14,935 nt of DNA from Ruminococcus sp. UBA7014 (GCA_002449575.1 DJXC01000127.1:1-14935); one strand, 5' to 3'. Shown: positions 5,945-13,647, counted from the stretch's first letter. The notes: generated by a model from the letters alone, not told the origin. Translations and numbers: made by a program.

Positions 5945-7840
5945 ATGAAGAAATCAATCAGAAAGCGTTTGTTTTCTGGTGTGCTTGCATTGAGCTGTGG
6001 GGCAGCAGCTCTGCCTGCAATTGCTGTTACCGCAGAAGAGACAGAAACAACTATTATCTATTCTTCTGATTTTGAAGACGGAGACGTTTCCGCATGGACA
6101 AACAGAGGGGGAAATGATACGACAGAGCTTTCTGTCAATGAAGACAATGCTGTCAGCGGCACAAAGGCACTTTGTGCAAGCGGACGTTCCAAATCGTGGA
6201 ACGGTCCTGCATTCCGTCTGGACGACAAGTGTGAACCGGGTGTAGCATATCTTGTCAGCGCACAGGCAATGGGACAATGGTACACCAGCCTGACAGTCAG
6301 CTTCCAGTATACTGACGAAGGCGGCGAACAGCATTACGAAAACCTCGCCAGCCTCAATGGTAACGGCTGGCAGGAAATCACTGACCTGAAAGTCAGCTAT
6401 ACTTCTGATATGACGGATGTCTATGTGTATTTTGAAGGCGGCAGCGATAATATCTATATCGACGATTTTACTATCAAAACTGCACCCGTTTATCATCCGC
6501 AGACAGATATTGTTTCCCTGAAAGATGCATATGCTGACTGTTTTAAAATCGGTACAGCCGTAACTACAAAAGAACTTGCTCCGGCTTCTACTAAAGAACT
6601 GATTTTAAAGCATTTCAACAGCATTACTCCCGGCAACGAAATGAAACCCGATGCCTTGCTTGACAAGAAAGCCTGCCTTGCTCTCGCTGAAGAAGGCGAT
6701 GATGAAAACCCGCAGGTCAGCCTTGCCAGCGCACGCTCCATTCTGAACTTTGCAAGAGAGAATCATATTCCTGTCAGGGGGCATGTGCTTGTATGGCATC
6801 AGCAGACTCCCACATGGTTCTTTAAAGAAAATTATGACGAAAACGGCGAATGGGTTTCTAAAGAAAAAATGCTTGTCCGTATGGAAAATTATATCAAGAA
6901 TGTTTTTGCCGCTATTGAACAGGATTATCCTGACGTTGATTTCTATGCGTTCGATGTCGTCAATGAATGCTGGCTTGATGATGGAAATTACAGAAAAGCC
7001 GGTTCTCAGGAGGAAGGTTCTGCCAACTCTCCTTGGGTACAGATTTTCGGCGATAATTCTTTTATCAAACCCGCTTTTGAGTTTGCTAAAAAATATGCTC
7101 CGGCAGACTGCAAACTGTATTATAATGACTTCAATGAATACATGCCCGGCAAAACACAGGCTATTGTCAAGATGGTAGAAGAAATTAATGCGGATGGTCA
7201 TTATATTGATGGTATTGGTATGCAGTCCCATCTTGGTACAGATGTTTTCCCCACTGCCAACGTTTACAGAAAGGCTCTGAAAGCATTTGCAGAAACTGGT
7301 CTTGATGTGCAGATTACCGAACTTGACCATATGATTAGCAGCCCTGACCTGTTTGAAGACCAGGCACAGTATTATTCTGATATTATGGACGTAATTATGG
7401 AATATAAAGATAATGTTTCTGCTGTTGTCTTCTGGGGTACTACTGATGATATGAGCTGGAGAGCTTCCAAATATCCGCTTCTGTTCAATGAAGACTATAC
7501 CGCAAAACCGGCATTTTATTCTATTACAGACGGTATCGAGATTCCGGAATCTTCCGAAGCAACCGAAACAGAACCAGAAACAGAACACGATACTGAAGAT
7601 ATTTATGAAACAACCACTACTACTATTACATGGGGTGATGCTGACGAATCCGGCAAGGTAGATATTCTTGATGTGATTACTGTCAACAAAGCTCTGCTTG
7701 GCAAAGAAGAACTTTCTAAAGCAAAACTCAAAAACATTGACCTCAACCAGAATAATAAACCCGATGCAGAAGATTCTCTGAATATCATGAAACTGATTGT
7801 TGGTCTGTTGTCTGTAGCTGACCTGCCGCTTTCTAAATAA
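5945..7840 (+). CDS. Secreted endo-1,4-beta-xylanase: CBM22-GH10-dockerin
   Basis: This 631-residue exported enzyme should cleave internal beta-1,4 bonds in xylan and dock into a cellulosome. A signal peptide (KKSIRKR, then a hydrophobic core, likely cut after AVTA near residue 30) is followed by a CBM22-like xylan-binding module at about 36-178, ending in NIYIDDFTI. A GH10 barrel covers about 191-530. It shows PGNEMKPD, RGHVLVWHQQTP, the acid/base Glu in DVVNE (E341) and the nucleophile in ITELD (E459). A Glu/Thr-rich linker leads to a C-terminal dockerin (about 563-626) with two Ca2+-binding repeats, GDADESGKVDILD and IDLNQNNKPDAED. AGGAGGG precedes the ATG. The gene is monocistronic between its own promoter and a shared terminator. 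It contains about one TTCCGG/CCGGAA word, whereas its neighbours have many, so base use differs. The dockerin implies scaffoldin and cohesin genes elsewhere in the genome. Confidence 0.95.
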   Translation: MKKSIRKRLFSGVLALSCGAAALPAIAVTAEETETTIIYSSDFEDGDVSAWTNRGGNDTTELSVNEDNAVSGTKALCASGRSKSWNGPAFRLDDKCEPGVAYLVSAQAMGQWYTSLTVSFQYTDEGGEQHYENLASLNGNGWQEITDLKVSYTSDMTDVYVYFEGGSDNIYIDDFTIKTAPVYHPQTDIVSLKDAYADCFKIGTAVTTKELAPASTKELILKHFNSITPGNEMKPDALLDKKACLALAEEGDDENPQVSLASARSILNFARENHIPVRGHVLVWHQQTPTWFFKENYDENGEWVSKEKMLVRMENYIKNVFAAIEQDYPDVDFYAFDVVNECWLDDGNYRKAGSQEEGSANSPWVQIFGDNSFIKPAFEFAKKYAPADCKLYYNDFNEYMPGKTQAIVKMVEEINADGHYIDGIGMQSHLGTDVFPTANVYRKALKAFAETGLDVQITELDHMISSPDLFEDQAQYYSDIMDVIMEYKDNVSAVVFWGTTDDMSWRASKYPLLFNEDYTAKPAFYSITDGIEIPESSEATETEPETEHDTEDIYETTTTTITWGDADESGKVDILDVITVNKALLGKEELSKAKLKNIDLNQNNKPDAEDSLNIMKLIVGLLSVADLPLSK

Positions 7841-7859
7841 TCGAATCTATAAAAAAATC

Positions 7860-7893
7860 ACTGCTGTACAGAAATTTTCTGTACAGCAGTTTT
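7860..7893. terminator. Bidirectional intrinsic terminator (xylanase / coaBC)
   Basis: A near-perfect palindrome gives a stem of 12 or more pairs, CTGCTGTACAGA with TCTGTACAGCAG, around AATTT. The plus strand ends in TTTTG. The minus strand runs into TGATTTTTTTA. It lies between the convergent stops at 7840 and 7897 and can serve both genes. Confidence 0.85.
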
Positions 7894-7896
7894 GAT

Positions 7897-9090
7897 TCAG
7901 GAAATTTTTTCCAAAACCTTGTCTAAAATTTTGTGAGCGGCTTCTTCTTTGGAAAGTTTCGGAAGTTCCGTTTCAGAATCTTTTGTAATAAGCGTTAAAA
8001 TATTGGTATCTGTTCCAAAACCTGCCCCCTCGGTTTTCAGACTGTTTGCACAAATCATATCACAGTTTTTGGAAGTTAATTTCTTTCTGGAATTTTCCAG
8101 AACATGTTCTGTTTCCATCGAAAAACCGCATAAAAACTGCTGTTCCGGCTTGTGTTCGCCTAAATATTTCAGAATATCCTGTGTACGTTTCAGTTCGATT
8201 TTCATATCAGAATCAGATTTTTTGATTTTATTTTCGGCTGTGCTGACAGGCGTATAATCTGCTACTGCTGCCGATTTGATGATAATATCCTGCTGACCGG
8301 AAATTTCTGTTACTGCTGCAAACATATCCTTTGCTGACTGTACCCGGATAAGATTCACAAACATAGGCGGTTCAGCTTCCGTATGCCCTGCAATCAGTGT
8401 TACTTCTGCACCTCTGTGCATTGCTGCTTTTGCAAGTGCAAAGCCCATCTTCCCTGTAGAATGATTTGTAATGAACCGCACCGGGTCAACAGCTTCCTGT
8501 GTTGCACCGGCTGTGATGAGAATTTTCTTTCCTTTCAAATCTTTTTCATGTGCAATTTCTTTCAGAATATATTCTAACAGAACAGCTTCTTCCGGCATAC
8601 GACCGTCTCCAATATCGCCGTTGGCTAACATGCCCTTATCCGGTTTGATAATTTCATAGCCGAAACGCTCTAATTTAGCAAGATTGTCCTGTACAATCGG
8701 ATTATGAAACATGTTATGATTCATCGCCGGAGAAATGATTTTATGACACGGACAAGCCATTACAGTTGTTGTCAGCATATCGTCAGCGATGCCGCTGGCA
8801 ATTTTGCCGATGACATTTGCCGAAGCCGGTGCTATCATGACAACATCTGCCTGTTTAGCAAGTGCAACATGTTCAACACTGTACTGAAAATTCCGGTCGA
8901 AGGTATCAATCAGGCATTTGTTTTCCGTGAGTGTCTCGAATGTGACCGGATTAATAAACTGTGTGGCATTCTGTGTCATAAGCACATGCACGTTACAGTG
9001 TAATTTTTTCAGCATTCTTGCAAGGTTTGCGATTTTGTAAGCTGCAATGCTTCCGGTTACGCCGAGCAGAACGGTTTTATTTTTCAGCAT
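7897..9090 (-). CDS. coaBC: Bifunctional phosphopantothenoylcysteine decarboxylase / phosphopantothenate-cysteine ligase
   Basis: This enzyme carries out two consecutive steps of coenzyme A synthesis. CoaB joins cysteine to 4'-phosphopantothenate using a nucleotide, and CoaC, which uses FMN, decarboxylates the product. The product is 397 residues, the usual length. The N-terminal CoaC half shows GVTGSIAAYK, the active-site His region VEHVALAK, ASANVIGKIASGIADD, and PAMNHNMFHNP. The CoaB half shows ITAGATQEAVDPVRFITNHSTGK, KSAAVADYTP, and KKLTSKNCDMICAN. The start is supported by GGAAAGGA 9 nt before the ATG. It is a single-gene unit with its own promoter (9122-9151) and converges on the xylanase gene. 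Nothing suggests truncation. Confidence 0.97.
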   Translation of the reverse strand: MLKNKTVLLGVTGSIAAYKIANLARMLKKLHCNVHVLMTQNATQFINPVTFETLTENKCLIDTFDRNFQYSVEHVALAKQADVVMIAPASANVIGKIASGIADDMLTTTVMACPCHKIISPAMNHNMFHNPIVQDNLAKLERFGYEIIKPDKGMLANGDIGDGRMPEEAVLLEYILKEIAHEKDLKGKKILITAGATQEAVDPVRFITNHSTGKMGFALAKAAMHRGAEVTLIAGHTEAEPPMFVNLIRVQSAKDMFAAVTEISGQQDIIIKSAAVADYTPVSTAENKIKKSDSDMKIELKRTQDILKYLGEHKPEQQFLCGFSMETEHVLENSRKKLTSKNCDMICANSLKTEGAGFGTDTNILTLITKDSETELPKLSKEEAAHKILDKVLEKIS

Positions 9091-9121
9091 AGAATCAGTC
9101 CTTTCCTGAGTTTGTGCTATT

Positions 9122-9151
9122 ATTATAACACATTTCCGGCAGTTCTGTCAA
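9122..9151 (-). promoter_or_regulatory. Sigma-A promoter of coaBC
   Basis: On the minus strand, TTGACA (9146-9151) and TATAAT (9122-9127) are separated by 18 nt. The -35 box lies only a few bases downstream of the terminator hairpin of the preceding gene. Confidence 0.85.
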
Positions 9152-9154
9152 CAT

Positions 9155-9187
9155 GCAGAAAACCTCCGCACCGGAGTGCAGAGGTTT
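9155..9187 (-). terminator. Intrinsic terminator of the sigma/anti-sigma operon
   Basis: On the minus strand, AAACCTCTGCAC pairs with GTGCGGAGGTTT around TCCG (12 pairs, one U-G), followed by TTCT. On the plus strand the same position would be a C-A mismatch, so the hairpin is best formed by the minus-strand RNA. It lies about 45 nt past the stop at 9233. Confidence 0.75.
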
Positions 9188-9232
9188 CTGTATCTGTAAG
9201 GAAATTGAAGATTTTGCTTTATGAGTATATTA

Positions 9233-11140
9233 TCATTCCTGATAAGGGAAAGGATAACCTTCGTATAATTTGGAGTTGATACCGCCTGCATAGCGCGGAA
9301 TCGTTTCGTAAACACAGGATTCTGCCATACGGATAATATCATCTTCGGAAACATCTTCGCCGGTCATTTGAAACCAGTTAACACCATCATTCCATACCAG
9401 AATCGTGAGTGTTGTCGGCAGATAATCATCCAAATCCATGAATGCTCTCATATGCTGTCCGAGCAGACTGTCCCCCTTTGCCGGAACAGTACGGATATAG
9501 CCATACATGCTGTTAATCATAACTGGTCTGCACTGCATGATTTCATCTGCTGGGATTTCAAAATGGTTACTAAGAAATCCTTCCTGTACAAATGAAATAC
9601 TGTTTCTGATGCCATTCGGATACAGCAGGAAACGTTGTTTTCCAATCAGGTCTTCACCGCAGACAGCATCTGAGAAACCCTCCGGATAAGAAGTCGGCTG
9701 ATAATATTTCCGGATAGTATGCACTTCTTCAAAGTCAGTCATAGAAGATTCAAAATTATTATAATCAATTTCAAAGCCTTCAGCTGGATAGAGCAAATAT
9801 TTTTCTTTTCCTATAGGGTCAATAAAATGTTCGATACGATAACCCGGAAATTCAGGAATTTCAGGGTCAACAGGCAGAACCGGAGCGGTGGGAATCGGTT
9901 CAGTTTCCCGTTCGGTGGGCGGTTCGGTTTCTGTTTCTCTTTCCCATTCATATTCCCAGTTATCAAATTCACCGGAGGCAATGCCACTGGAATAACGTGG
10001 AAAATGTTCATTTGGCATGGAATCCGCCATAGCAAGCAGTTCTTCTGCGGAAATGTCTTCGCCCTTGAACATAAACTGACAAAGATTTGTGTCATAAACT
10101 AAAACTGTCAGTGTCTGCGGTGTGTAATTTCCTGTTTTAGCCAAGTCACTGACAAATCCGATACCCTGTACAGGATAAGTCACAGTATAGCCGTATGTGC
10201 CGTTTATCATGACAGGCTTGACATCTGAAATATATTGTTCCGGAATTTCAAGACGTTTGCCTGTCCAGAAAGTCTGCTGGAATAAAATACCCTTTTCGTT
10301 GTTCTGGTCAAATAACAGCGTTCTGTTAGTAGTTGTATCCCAGCCATAAACACGGTTGAGTGCATAGCCATCCGGCAGGTTTATCGGCTGATATCTTTCA
10401 CGCATTTCATCTACACCCTTGCTGACATGCGCCTGTGAATCCAGATGATAAACATAGGCATCAGAATTCAGGCTCTTGTCACGGATAATAGTATATCCCG
10501 GAATTTCCGGCAGAACCGGAGGTACTGTTTCTTCTGTCTGCGAACCGGGTTCTGCTAACGGCTGCGGCATCATCTGTACCGGTGCAGTCACTGTTGTTTT
10601 TGTTGTCAGTGTTTTCTTTCCGGAAGTCTGTGCAGAAGCTGTTCCGCTTTCAGCCGGGCTGACAGTGGTTGCTTTTCCGGCAGAAGCTTTGACAGCAGTT
10701 GTTCCGGATTCCGGAACGGTCACAGCAGAAACAGTCTGTTTTCCGGAAACTTCATAAACTACAGTTGTCCGGCGGAATCTGGTATCTGTTTCTTCCTGCG
10801 GTTCTGTTTCTTCTTCGGTGACGGAATTCCCCGGACGATTGTCAGAAGTCGGCACAGTTTCTTCGTTCTGTAACTGACTTGCTGTCTGTCTGGGTTTCGG
10901 CAGATTGGTGAATAACAGCACATTTCCGGCAATCAGTACGAATGCCGTCGCAACCGGCAGAGCTGCATTCCACCGAAAAGAACGTGTCACAGGTGTGCTG
11001 TCCGATTCTTCCGTATAGGCATATTCCGGAAACAGTTCTTTCTTGCGGCTTTCCGGAGCAGGATAATCACGGGCGATTCGTTCCAGATTTTCCGCATCTG
11101 CATGTTCCAGCAGATATTTCATAGAAACTTTCTTTTTCAT
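9233..11140 (-). CDS. Single-pass membrane protein with duplicated DUF4367-like extracellular domain; probable anti-sigma/sensor
   Basis: This 635-residue protein is encoded directly after an ECF sigma factor (21-nt gap) and is its likely partner. The start is ATG 11140, preceded by AGAAGG; an in-frame GTG at 11149 overlaps that site. The charged N-terminal part (about 1-57) is small, and no zinc anti-sigma motif (HxxxCxxC) is seen. One transmembrane segment lies near 59-80. A Thr/Ser/Glu-rich linker spans about 85-205. Two related outer domains follow, about 211-390 and 427-625, joined by an acidic Glu/Thr/Pro linker. Both copies carry the same landmarks: PVMIN..YGY, then TLT.LV, then GED.S, then PRY..GI. 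The second half of each domain resembles DUF4367, often found on anti-sigma factors of Bacillota. The topology and the sigma partner suggest envelope signal sensing. The ligand is unknown, and binding of the head to the sigma factor is inferred. Confidence 0.8.
   Translation of the reverse strand: MKKKVSMKYLLEHADAENLERIARDYPAPESRKKELFPEYAYTEESDSTPVTRSFRWNAALPVATAFVLIAGNVLLFTNLPKPRQTASQLQNEETVPTSDNRPGNSVTEEETEPQEETDTRFRRTTVVYEVSGKQTVSAVTVPESGTTAVKASAGKATTVSPAESGTASAQTSGKKTLTTKTTVTAPVQMMPQPLAEPGSQTEETVPPVLPEIPGYTIIRDKSLNSDAYVYHLDSQAHVSKGVDEMRERYQPINLPDGYALNRVYGWDTTTNRTLLFDQNNEKGILFQQTFWTGKRLEIPEQYISDVKPVMINGTYGYTVTYPVQGIGFVSDLAKTGNYTPQTLTVLVYDTNLCQFMFKGEDISAEELLAMADSMPNEHFPRYSSGIASGEFDNWEYEWERETETEPPTERETEPIPTAPVLPVDPEIPEFPGYRIEHFIDPIGKEKYLLYPAEGFEIDYNNFESSMTDFEEVHTIRKYYQPTSYPEGFSDAVCGEDLIGKQRFLLYPNGIRNSISFVQEGFLSNHFEIPADEIMQCRPVMINSMYGYIRTVPAKGDSLLGQHMRAFMDLDDYLPTTLTILVWNDGVNWFQMTGEDVSEDDIIRMAESCVYETIPRYAGGINSKLYEGYPFPYQE
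9266..10510 (-). repeat. Internal domain duplication in the probable anti-sigma protein
   Basis: Two divergent copies of one extracellular domain are encoded at about 9971-10510 (residues 211-390) and 9266-9862 (residues 427-625). They share PEIP...PGY at the start and YQP...P.G(Y/F) nearby. They then share EIP...PVMIN..YGY, TLT.LV, GED.S and PRY..GI. The DNA has diverged, so the duplication is old. Confidence 0.85.
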
Positions 11141-11161
11141 AATAAGCACCTTCTTGTCTGG

Positions 11162-11764
11162 TTATGAGATGGAAATATCAGAATCTTTCAGCATTTTGCG
11201 GAGTTTTTTCAAGGCTCTGTGACAGCGTGAACGGACAGCGACCGGATTCATACCGACAATCTTTCCGATTTCAGCAGATTTGCTCTGATAGAAATATTTC
11301 TGAATCAGAATAGTTGCATCCGGTTCGCCCAGTGACTGAATACTGTCAAGCAGTAATTTCGTCAGTTCGTTCTGCTCCAGATTTTGCTGAATATCTTCTC
11401 CGGAAGAAATTGCTGAAAATTCTGTATCTTCGGCAGTTCTGACATGAGAAGACCTTGCTGTCAGTGATGCCCGGACATTCAGGGCTTTGTTTCTGGCAGC
11501 CGTGCCGAGATAGGCTTTCAGTGTTTCGCTGTGGCTGAAATCATAATGCCGGAATACTTCTGCAAACACATCATTGATACATTCTTCAATATCTTCGGAA
11601 GTGCCTATATTTCGCAGAATCTGAAATACTATCGTGTAAACGTACTTCCAGTAAGTATCATAAATTTTTTTCTGATGCTGCTGTTCGGCGTTCATGATTT
11701 TCCCCTCTTGTGATGCAGGGGTTCTCTGATAAAGAATTCCCTGACAGTATTCTTCTTTTGTCAT
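11162..11764 (-). CDS. ECF-type RNA polymerase sigma factor
   Basis: This is a sigma-70 family factor of the extracytoplasmic-function type, which directs RNA polymerase to a small regulon. Region 2 is visible as KIYDTYWKYVYTIVFQIL followed by SEDIEECINDVFAEVF. Region 4 is visible as LGEPDATILIQKYFY...AEIGKIVGMNPVAVRSRCHRALKKLRKML, with a helix-turn-helix. There is no region 1.1 or region 3. I place the start at ATG 11764, seven nucleotides after GGGGG (200 residues). The adjacent ATG at 11767 is equally possible. ATG 11695, behind GAGGGG, would give 177 residues and still keep region 2. A longer reading to 11821 lacks support. The gene is followed after 21 nt by the membrane protein with the duplicated outer domain, the usual sigma/anti-sigma layout. 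A candidate self-recognised promoter lies at 11828-11855. Confidence 0.9.
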   Translation of the reverse strand: MTKEEYCQGILYQRTPASQEGKIMNAEQQHQKKIYDTYWKYVYTIVFQILRNIGTSEDIEECINDVFAEVFRHYDFSHSETLKAYLGTAARNKALNVRASLTARSSHVRTAEDTEFSAISSGEDIQQNLEQNELTKLLLDSIQSLGEPDATILIQKYFYQSKSAEIGKIVGMNPVAVRSRCHRALKKLRKMLKDSDISIS

Positions 11765-11827
11765 CATAATTCCCCCTTCGGAGTTGGGATAAGCACTCAC
11801 ACGCATGATTTTCGCTTTCACTTACTA

Positions 11828-11855
11828 CATACAGAGTAAAATGAAAAAGTGTTGC
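11828..11855 (-). promoter_or_regulatory. Candidate ECF-type (autoregulatory) promoter of the sigma operon
   Basis: On the minus strand, GCAAC (11851-11855), followed by a T-rich run, stands 18 nt before GTATG (11828-11832). An AAC-containing -35 next to T-rich DNA is common among ECF promoters. No sigma-A-type TTGACA/TATAAT pair was seen upstream of this operon. The assignment is by resemblance only. Confidence 0.35.
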
Positions 11856-11865
11856 AGAAATTCTC

Positions 11866-11894
11866 TTGCAATTTTTTCCTGTTTGTGCTATGAT
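11866..11894 (+). promoter_or_regulatory. Sigma-A promoter of the DUF3877-like gene
   Basis: TTGCAA (11866-11871) and TATGAT (11889-11894) are 17 nt apart, with TG at the extended -10 position. It diverges from the sigma operon, and its -35 lies about 10 nt from the candidate ECF -35 on the other strand. Confidence 0.75.
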
Positions 11895-11924
11895 AATAAC
11901 AGAATAAGAAAGGAGTATTTTCTC

Positions 11925-12470
11925 ATGATAAATTACAATGCCCTGAAACAGAATCTGATTGATGTGATAAAAGAATCACAGATTAAAATCGGCTATACAC
12001 CGAACCCTGTCAGCCTGAGTTATCCGGTGGATTCGCTGAACAACTTTCTCGGAACAGACTGCAATGCACAGGAAATGCAAGACGTTCTGAACAGTTTCTG
12101 TGAATCAGTCAGAAAAGAACTCGGCGAAATTCAGATTTCACTTTCAGATAACCGCTATTTCCTGACTGTTCCCCCGGAAGGTGTGAAATATATTCACGAA
12201 CAGACAGAGGGCAGTGCTTTCCTGAAAGATTTCATTCATCTGCTTGTCACGGAACATGATGCCGATATTCAGAAAATTCTGACAGTTTTCCGGAAATATT
12301 CTGATAATGTTATCTGCAAAGAAATTCAGGATGATGAATTCAGTTATCTGCTGTATTTTGCAGACGGCATTCCGGACAATTACCGCTACTGTATTGACAT
12401 TGATTTCGGACATGCAACCTATCACCGGTTTACTCCGGCAGATTATGCGGCACTTGGCATAGAAGAATAA
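11925..12470 (+). CDS. DUF3877-like protein of unknown function
   Basis: This is a 181-residue soluble protein with no signal peptide, membrane segment or catalytic motif that I recognise. The start is ATG 11925, ten nucleotides after AAAGGAG. A longer open frame to 11805 would run through the promoter and is rejected. The N-terminal pattern (NALKQNLIDVIKESQIKIGY, then LSYPVDSLNNFLG) is what I remember of DUF3877, a family found mainly in Clostridia. The middle is rich in charged residues. The C-terminal part contains the hydrophobic FSYLLYFADG and an aromatic stretch ending in TPADYAALGI. It is monocistronic, diverges from the sigma operon and ends at a terminator shared with the S41 protease gene. 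Its function is unknown, and a link to the sigma factor would be by position only. Confidence 0.7.
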   Translation: MINYNALKQNLIDVIKESQIKIGYTPNPVSLSYPVDSLNNFLGTDCNAQEMQDVLNSFCESVRKELGEIQISLSDNRYFLTVPPEGVKYIHEQTEGSAFLKDFIHLLVTEHDADIQKILTVFRKYSDNVICKEIQDDEFSYLLYFADGIPDNYRYCIDIDFGHATYHRFTPADYAALGIEE

Positions 12471-12472
12471 GC

Positions 12473-12505
12473 AAAACGGCTGGAACATACAATTCCAGCC
12501 GTTTT
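12473..12505. terminator. Bidirectional intrinsic terminator (DUF3877 gene / S41 protease gene)
   Basis: A perfect 13-bp stem (12473-12485 with 12493-12505) encloses a 7-nt loop. It fills almost the whole 35-nt gap between two convergent stop codons. The plus strand ends in TTTTTC and the minus strand in TTTTGC. Confidence 0.9.
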
Positions 12506-13645
12506 TCATTCAAATAATTTGACAGCCGCTTCGAGCTGAATATCCGTCTCTGCATCTTCCGGAAATTCGACAACAATATCCGGAGTCAGTCCGACACCGT
12601 GATAACAGTCTGACTTTGTTGTCTGGTAAGTTGCCACAGTCAGAGTCAGTCCGCCGCCGTCCTGCATACGGGTTGTCACCTGCATGATACCTTTTCCGAA
12701 CGTCTGTGTTCCGACAAGTTTCGCCTGCTTGAAATCTCTCAGCGAAGCGGAAAATAATTCTGCTGCACTTGCAGAATTTCCGTTGACAAGTACTGCAATC
12801 GGCAGATTCATCTCATTGGCATCAGATTTCATGACAACCTGTGTTTTATCACCCTGATATGTTGCTGTTGCAATATCCCCCTCTGGCAGAATCGGGTCAA
12901 GCATTTTTTCCAGCGCACTCAGCAGACCGCCGCCATTATTACGGACATCAAAAATAAAGGCATCTGCGCCCTGTGCAAGCAGTTCGTGCAAAGCATTCTG
13001 AAACTGGTCAGCAGTATTTTCCCGGAAACTGGTAATCTGAATATAGCCGATATGCTCTTCCAGCATTTTACTGAAAACGCTTTTCATATCAAAAGTTTCC
13101 CGGATAATTGAAAATTCTTTTTCTTCGCCGTCATGCCGGACAGTCAGCCGGACAGCAGTCCCTTCTTCGCCCCGGACTTTGGAAATAGACTCTTCATAGC
13201 CGGCAGTCAGTACATCTTCTCCCTCAACAGCAAGAATGACATCATCCGGAACAAGTCCGGCATGTTCCGCAGGAGAATTTTCCTGTACTTCAATAATCCG
13301 GGGATAACCTTCTTCATTCTGCATAACGGTTACACCGATACCAATCGTTTTTCCGGCTTCTTTGGTCATCAGTGCGCTATATTCTTCCGGAGTCATATAG
13401 ACGGAGTATCTGTCACCCAGTCCGGTAACATATCCTTTCAGCATACTATCCATAAGGGCATTTTCGTCAATATCCGTCTGGTAATAATTCGCCTGAATAT
13501 AGTCATCCAGAGCGGCAAGCCGCTGAAATTTCTGTTCTGTTGTGCGAAAACGGTGCTGCATAAACAGAACCGTTCCGGTAAATGTTGCGGCGCAGAACAA
13601 AGCAGTCACGCTGACAGCAGTCAGCAAACGAATCTGTTTCATCAT
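12506..13645 (-). CDS. S41-family carboxy-terminal processing protease (CtpA-like), membrane anchored
   Basis: This 379-residue serine protease of the CtpA/Tsp family has an N-terminal signal anchor (about 5-30), so its catalytic part lies outside the membrane. A PDZ domain spans about 96-175, including GIGVTV and SPAEHAGLVPDD. The protease domain shows GYIQITSF, FDVRNNGGG, and the catalytic Ser in ASAAELF (S293). The catalytic Lys is in TFGKG (K318), 25 residues later, as in E. coli Tsp. Such proteases trim cell-wall enzymes and their regulators. The ATG lies 2 nt after the stop of the M23 gene and lacks a good Shine-Dalgarno sequence, so translation is probably coupled. An adjacent ATG at 13642 is an alternative start. 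Pairing with a coiled-coil M23 hydrolase suggests that the neighbour, or a wall target it acts on, is a substrate. This is inferred. Confidence 0.95.
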   Translation of the reverse strand: MMKQIRLLTAVSVTALFCAATFTGTVLFMQHRFRTTEQKFQRLAALDDYIQANYYQTDIDENALMDSMLKGYVTGLGDRYSVYMTPEEYSALMTKEAGKTIGIGVTVMQNEEGYPRIIEVQENSPAEHAGLVPDDVILAVEGEDVLTAGYEESISKVRGEEGTAVRLTVRHDGEEKEFSIIRETFDMKSVFSKMLEEHIGYIQITSFRENTADQFQNALHELLAQGADAFIFDVRNNGGGLLSALEKMLDPILPEGDIATATYQGDKTQVVMKSDANEMNLPIAVLVNGNSASAAELFSASLRDFKQAKLVGTQTFGKGIMQVTTRMQDGGGLTLTVATYQTTKSDCYHGVGLTPDIVVEFPEDAETDIQLEAAVKLFE

Positions 13646-13647
13646 TC

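Noticed and set aside
6605..7588. Open frame of about 327 codons on the minus strand inside the xylanase gene
   Set aside because: It is antisense to a clearly coding GH10 domain, is rich in Cys, Phe and Ile without any family motif, and has no ribosome binding site. It is a shadow of the real gene.
11805..11924. N-terminal extension of the DUF3877-like gene by 40 codons
   Set aside because: It would include the gene's own promoter, and a strong AAAGGAG lies before the ATG at 11925.
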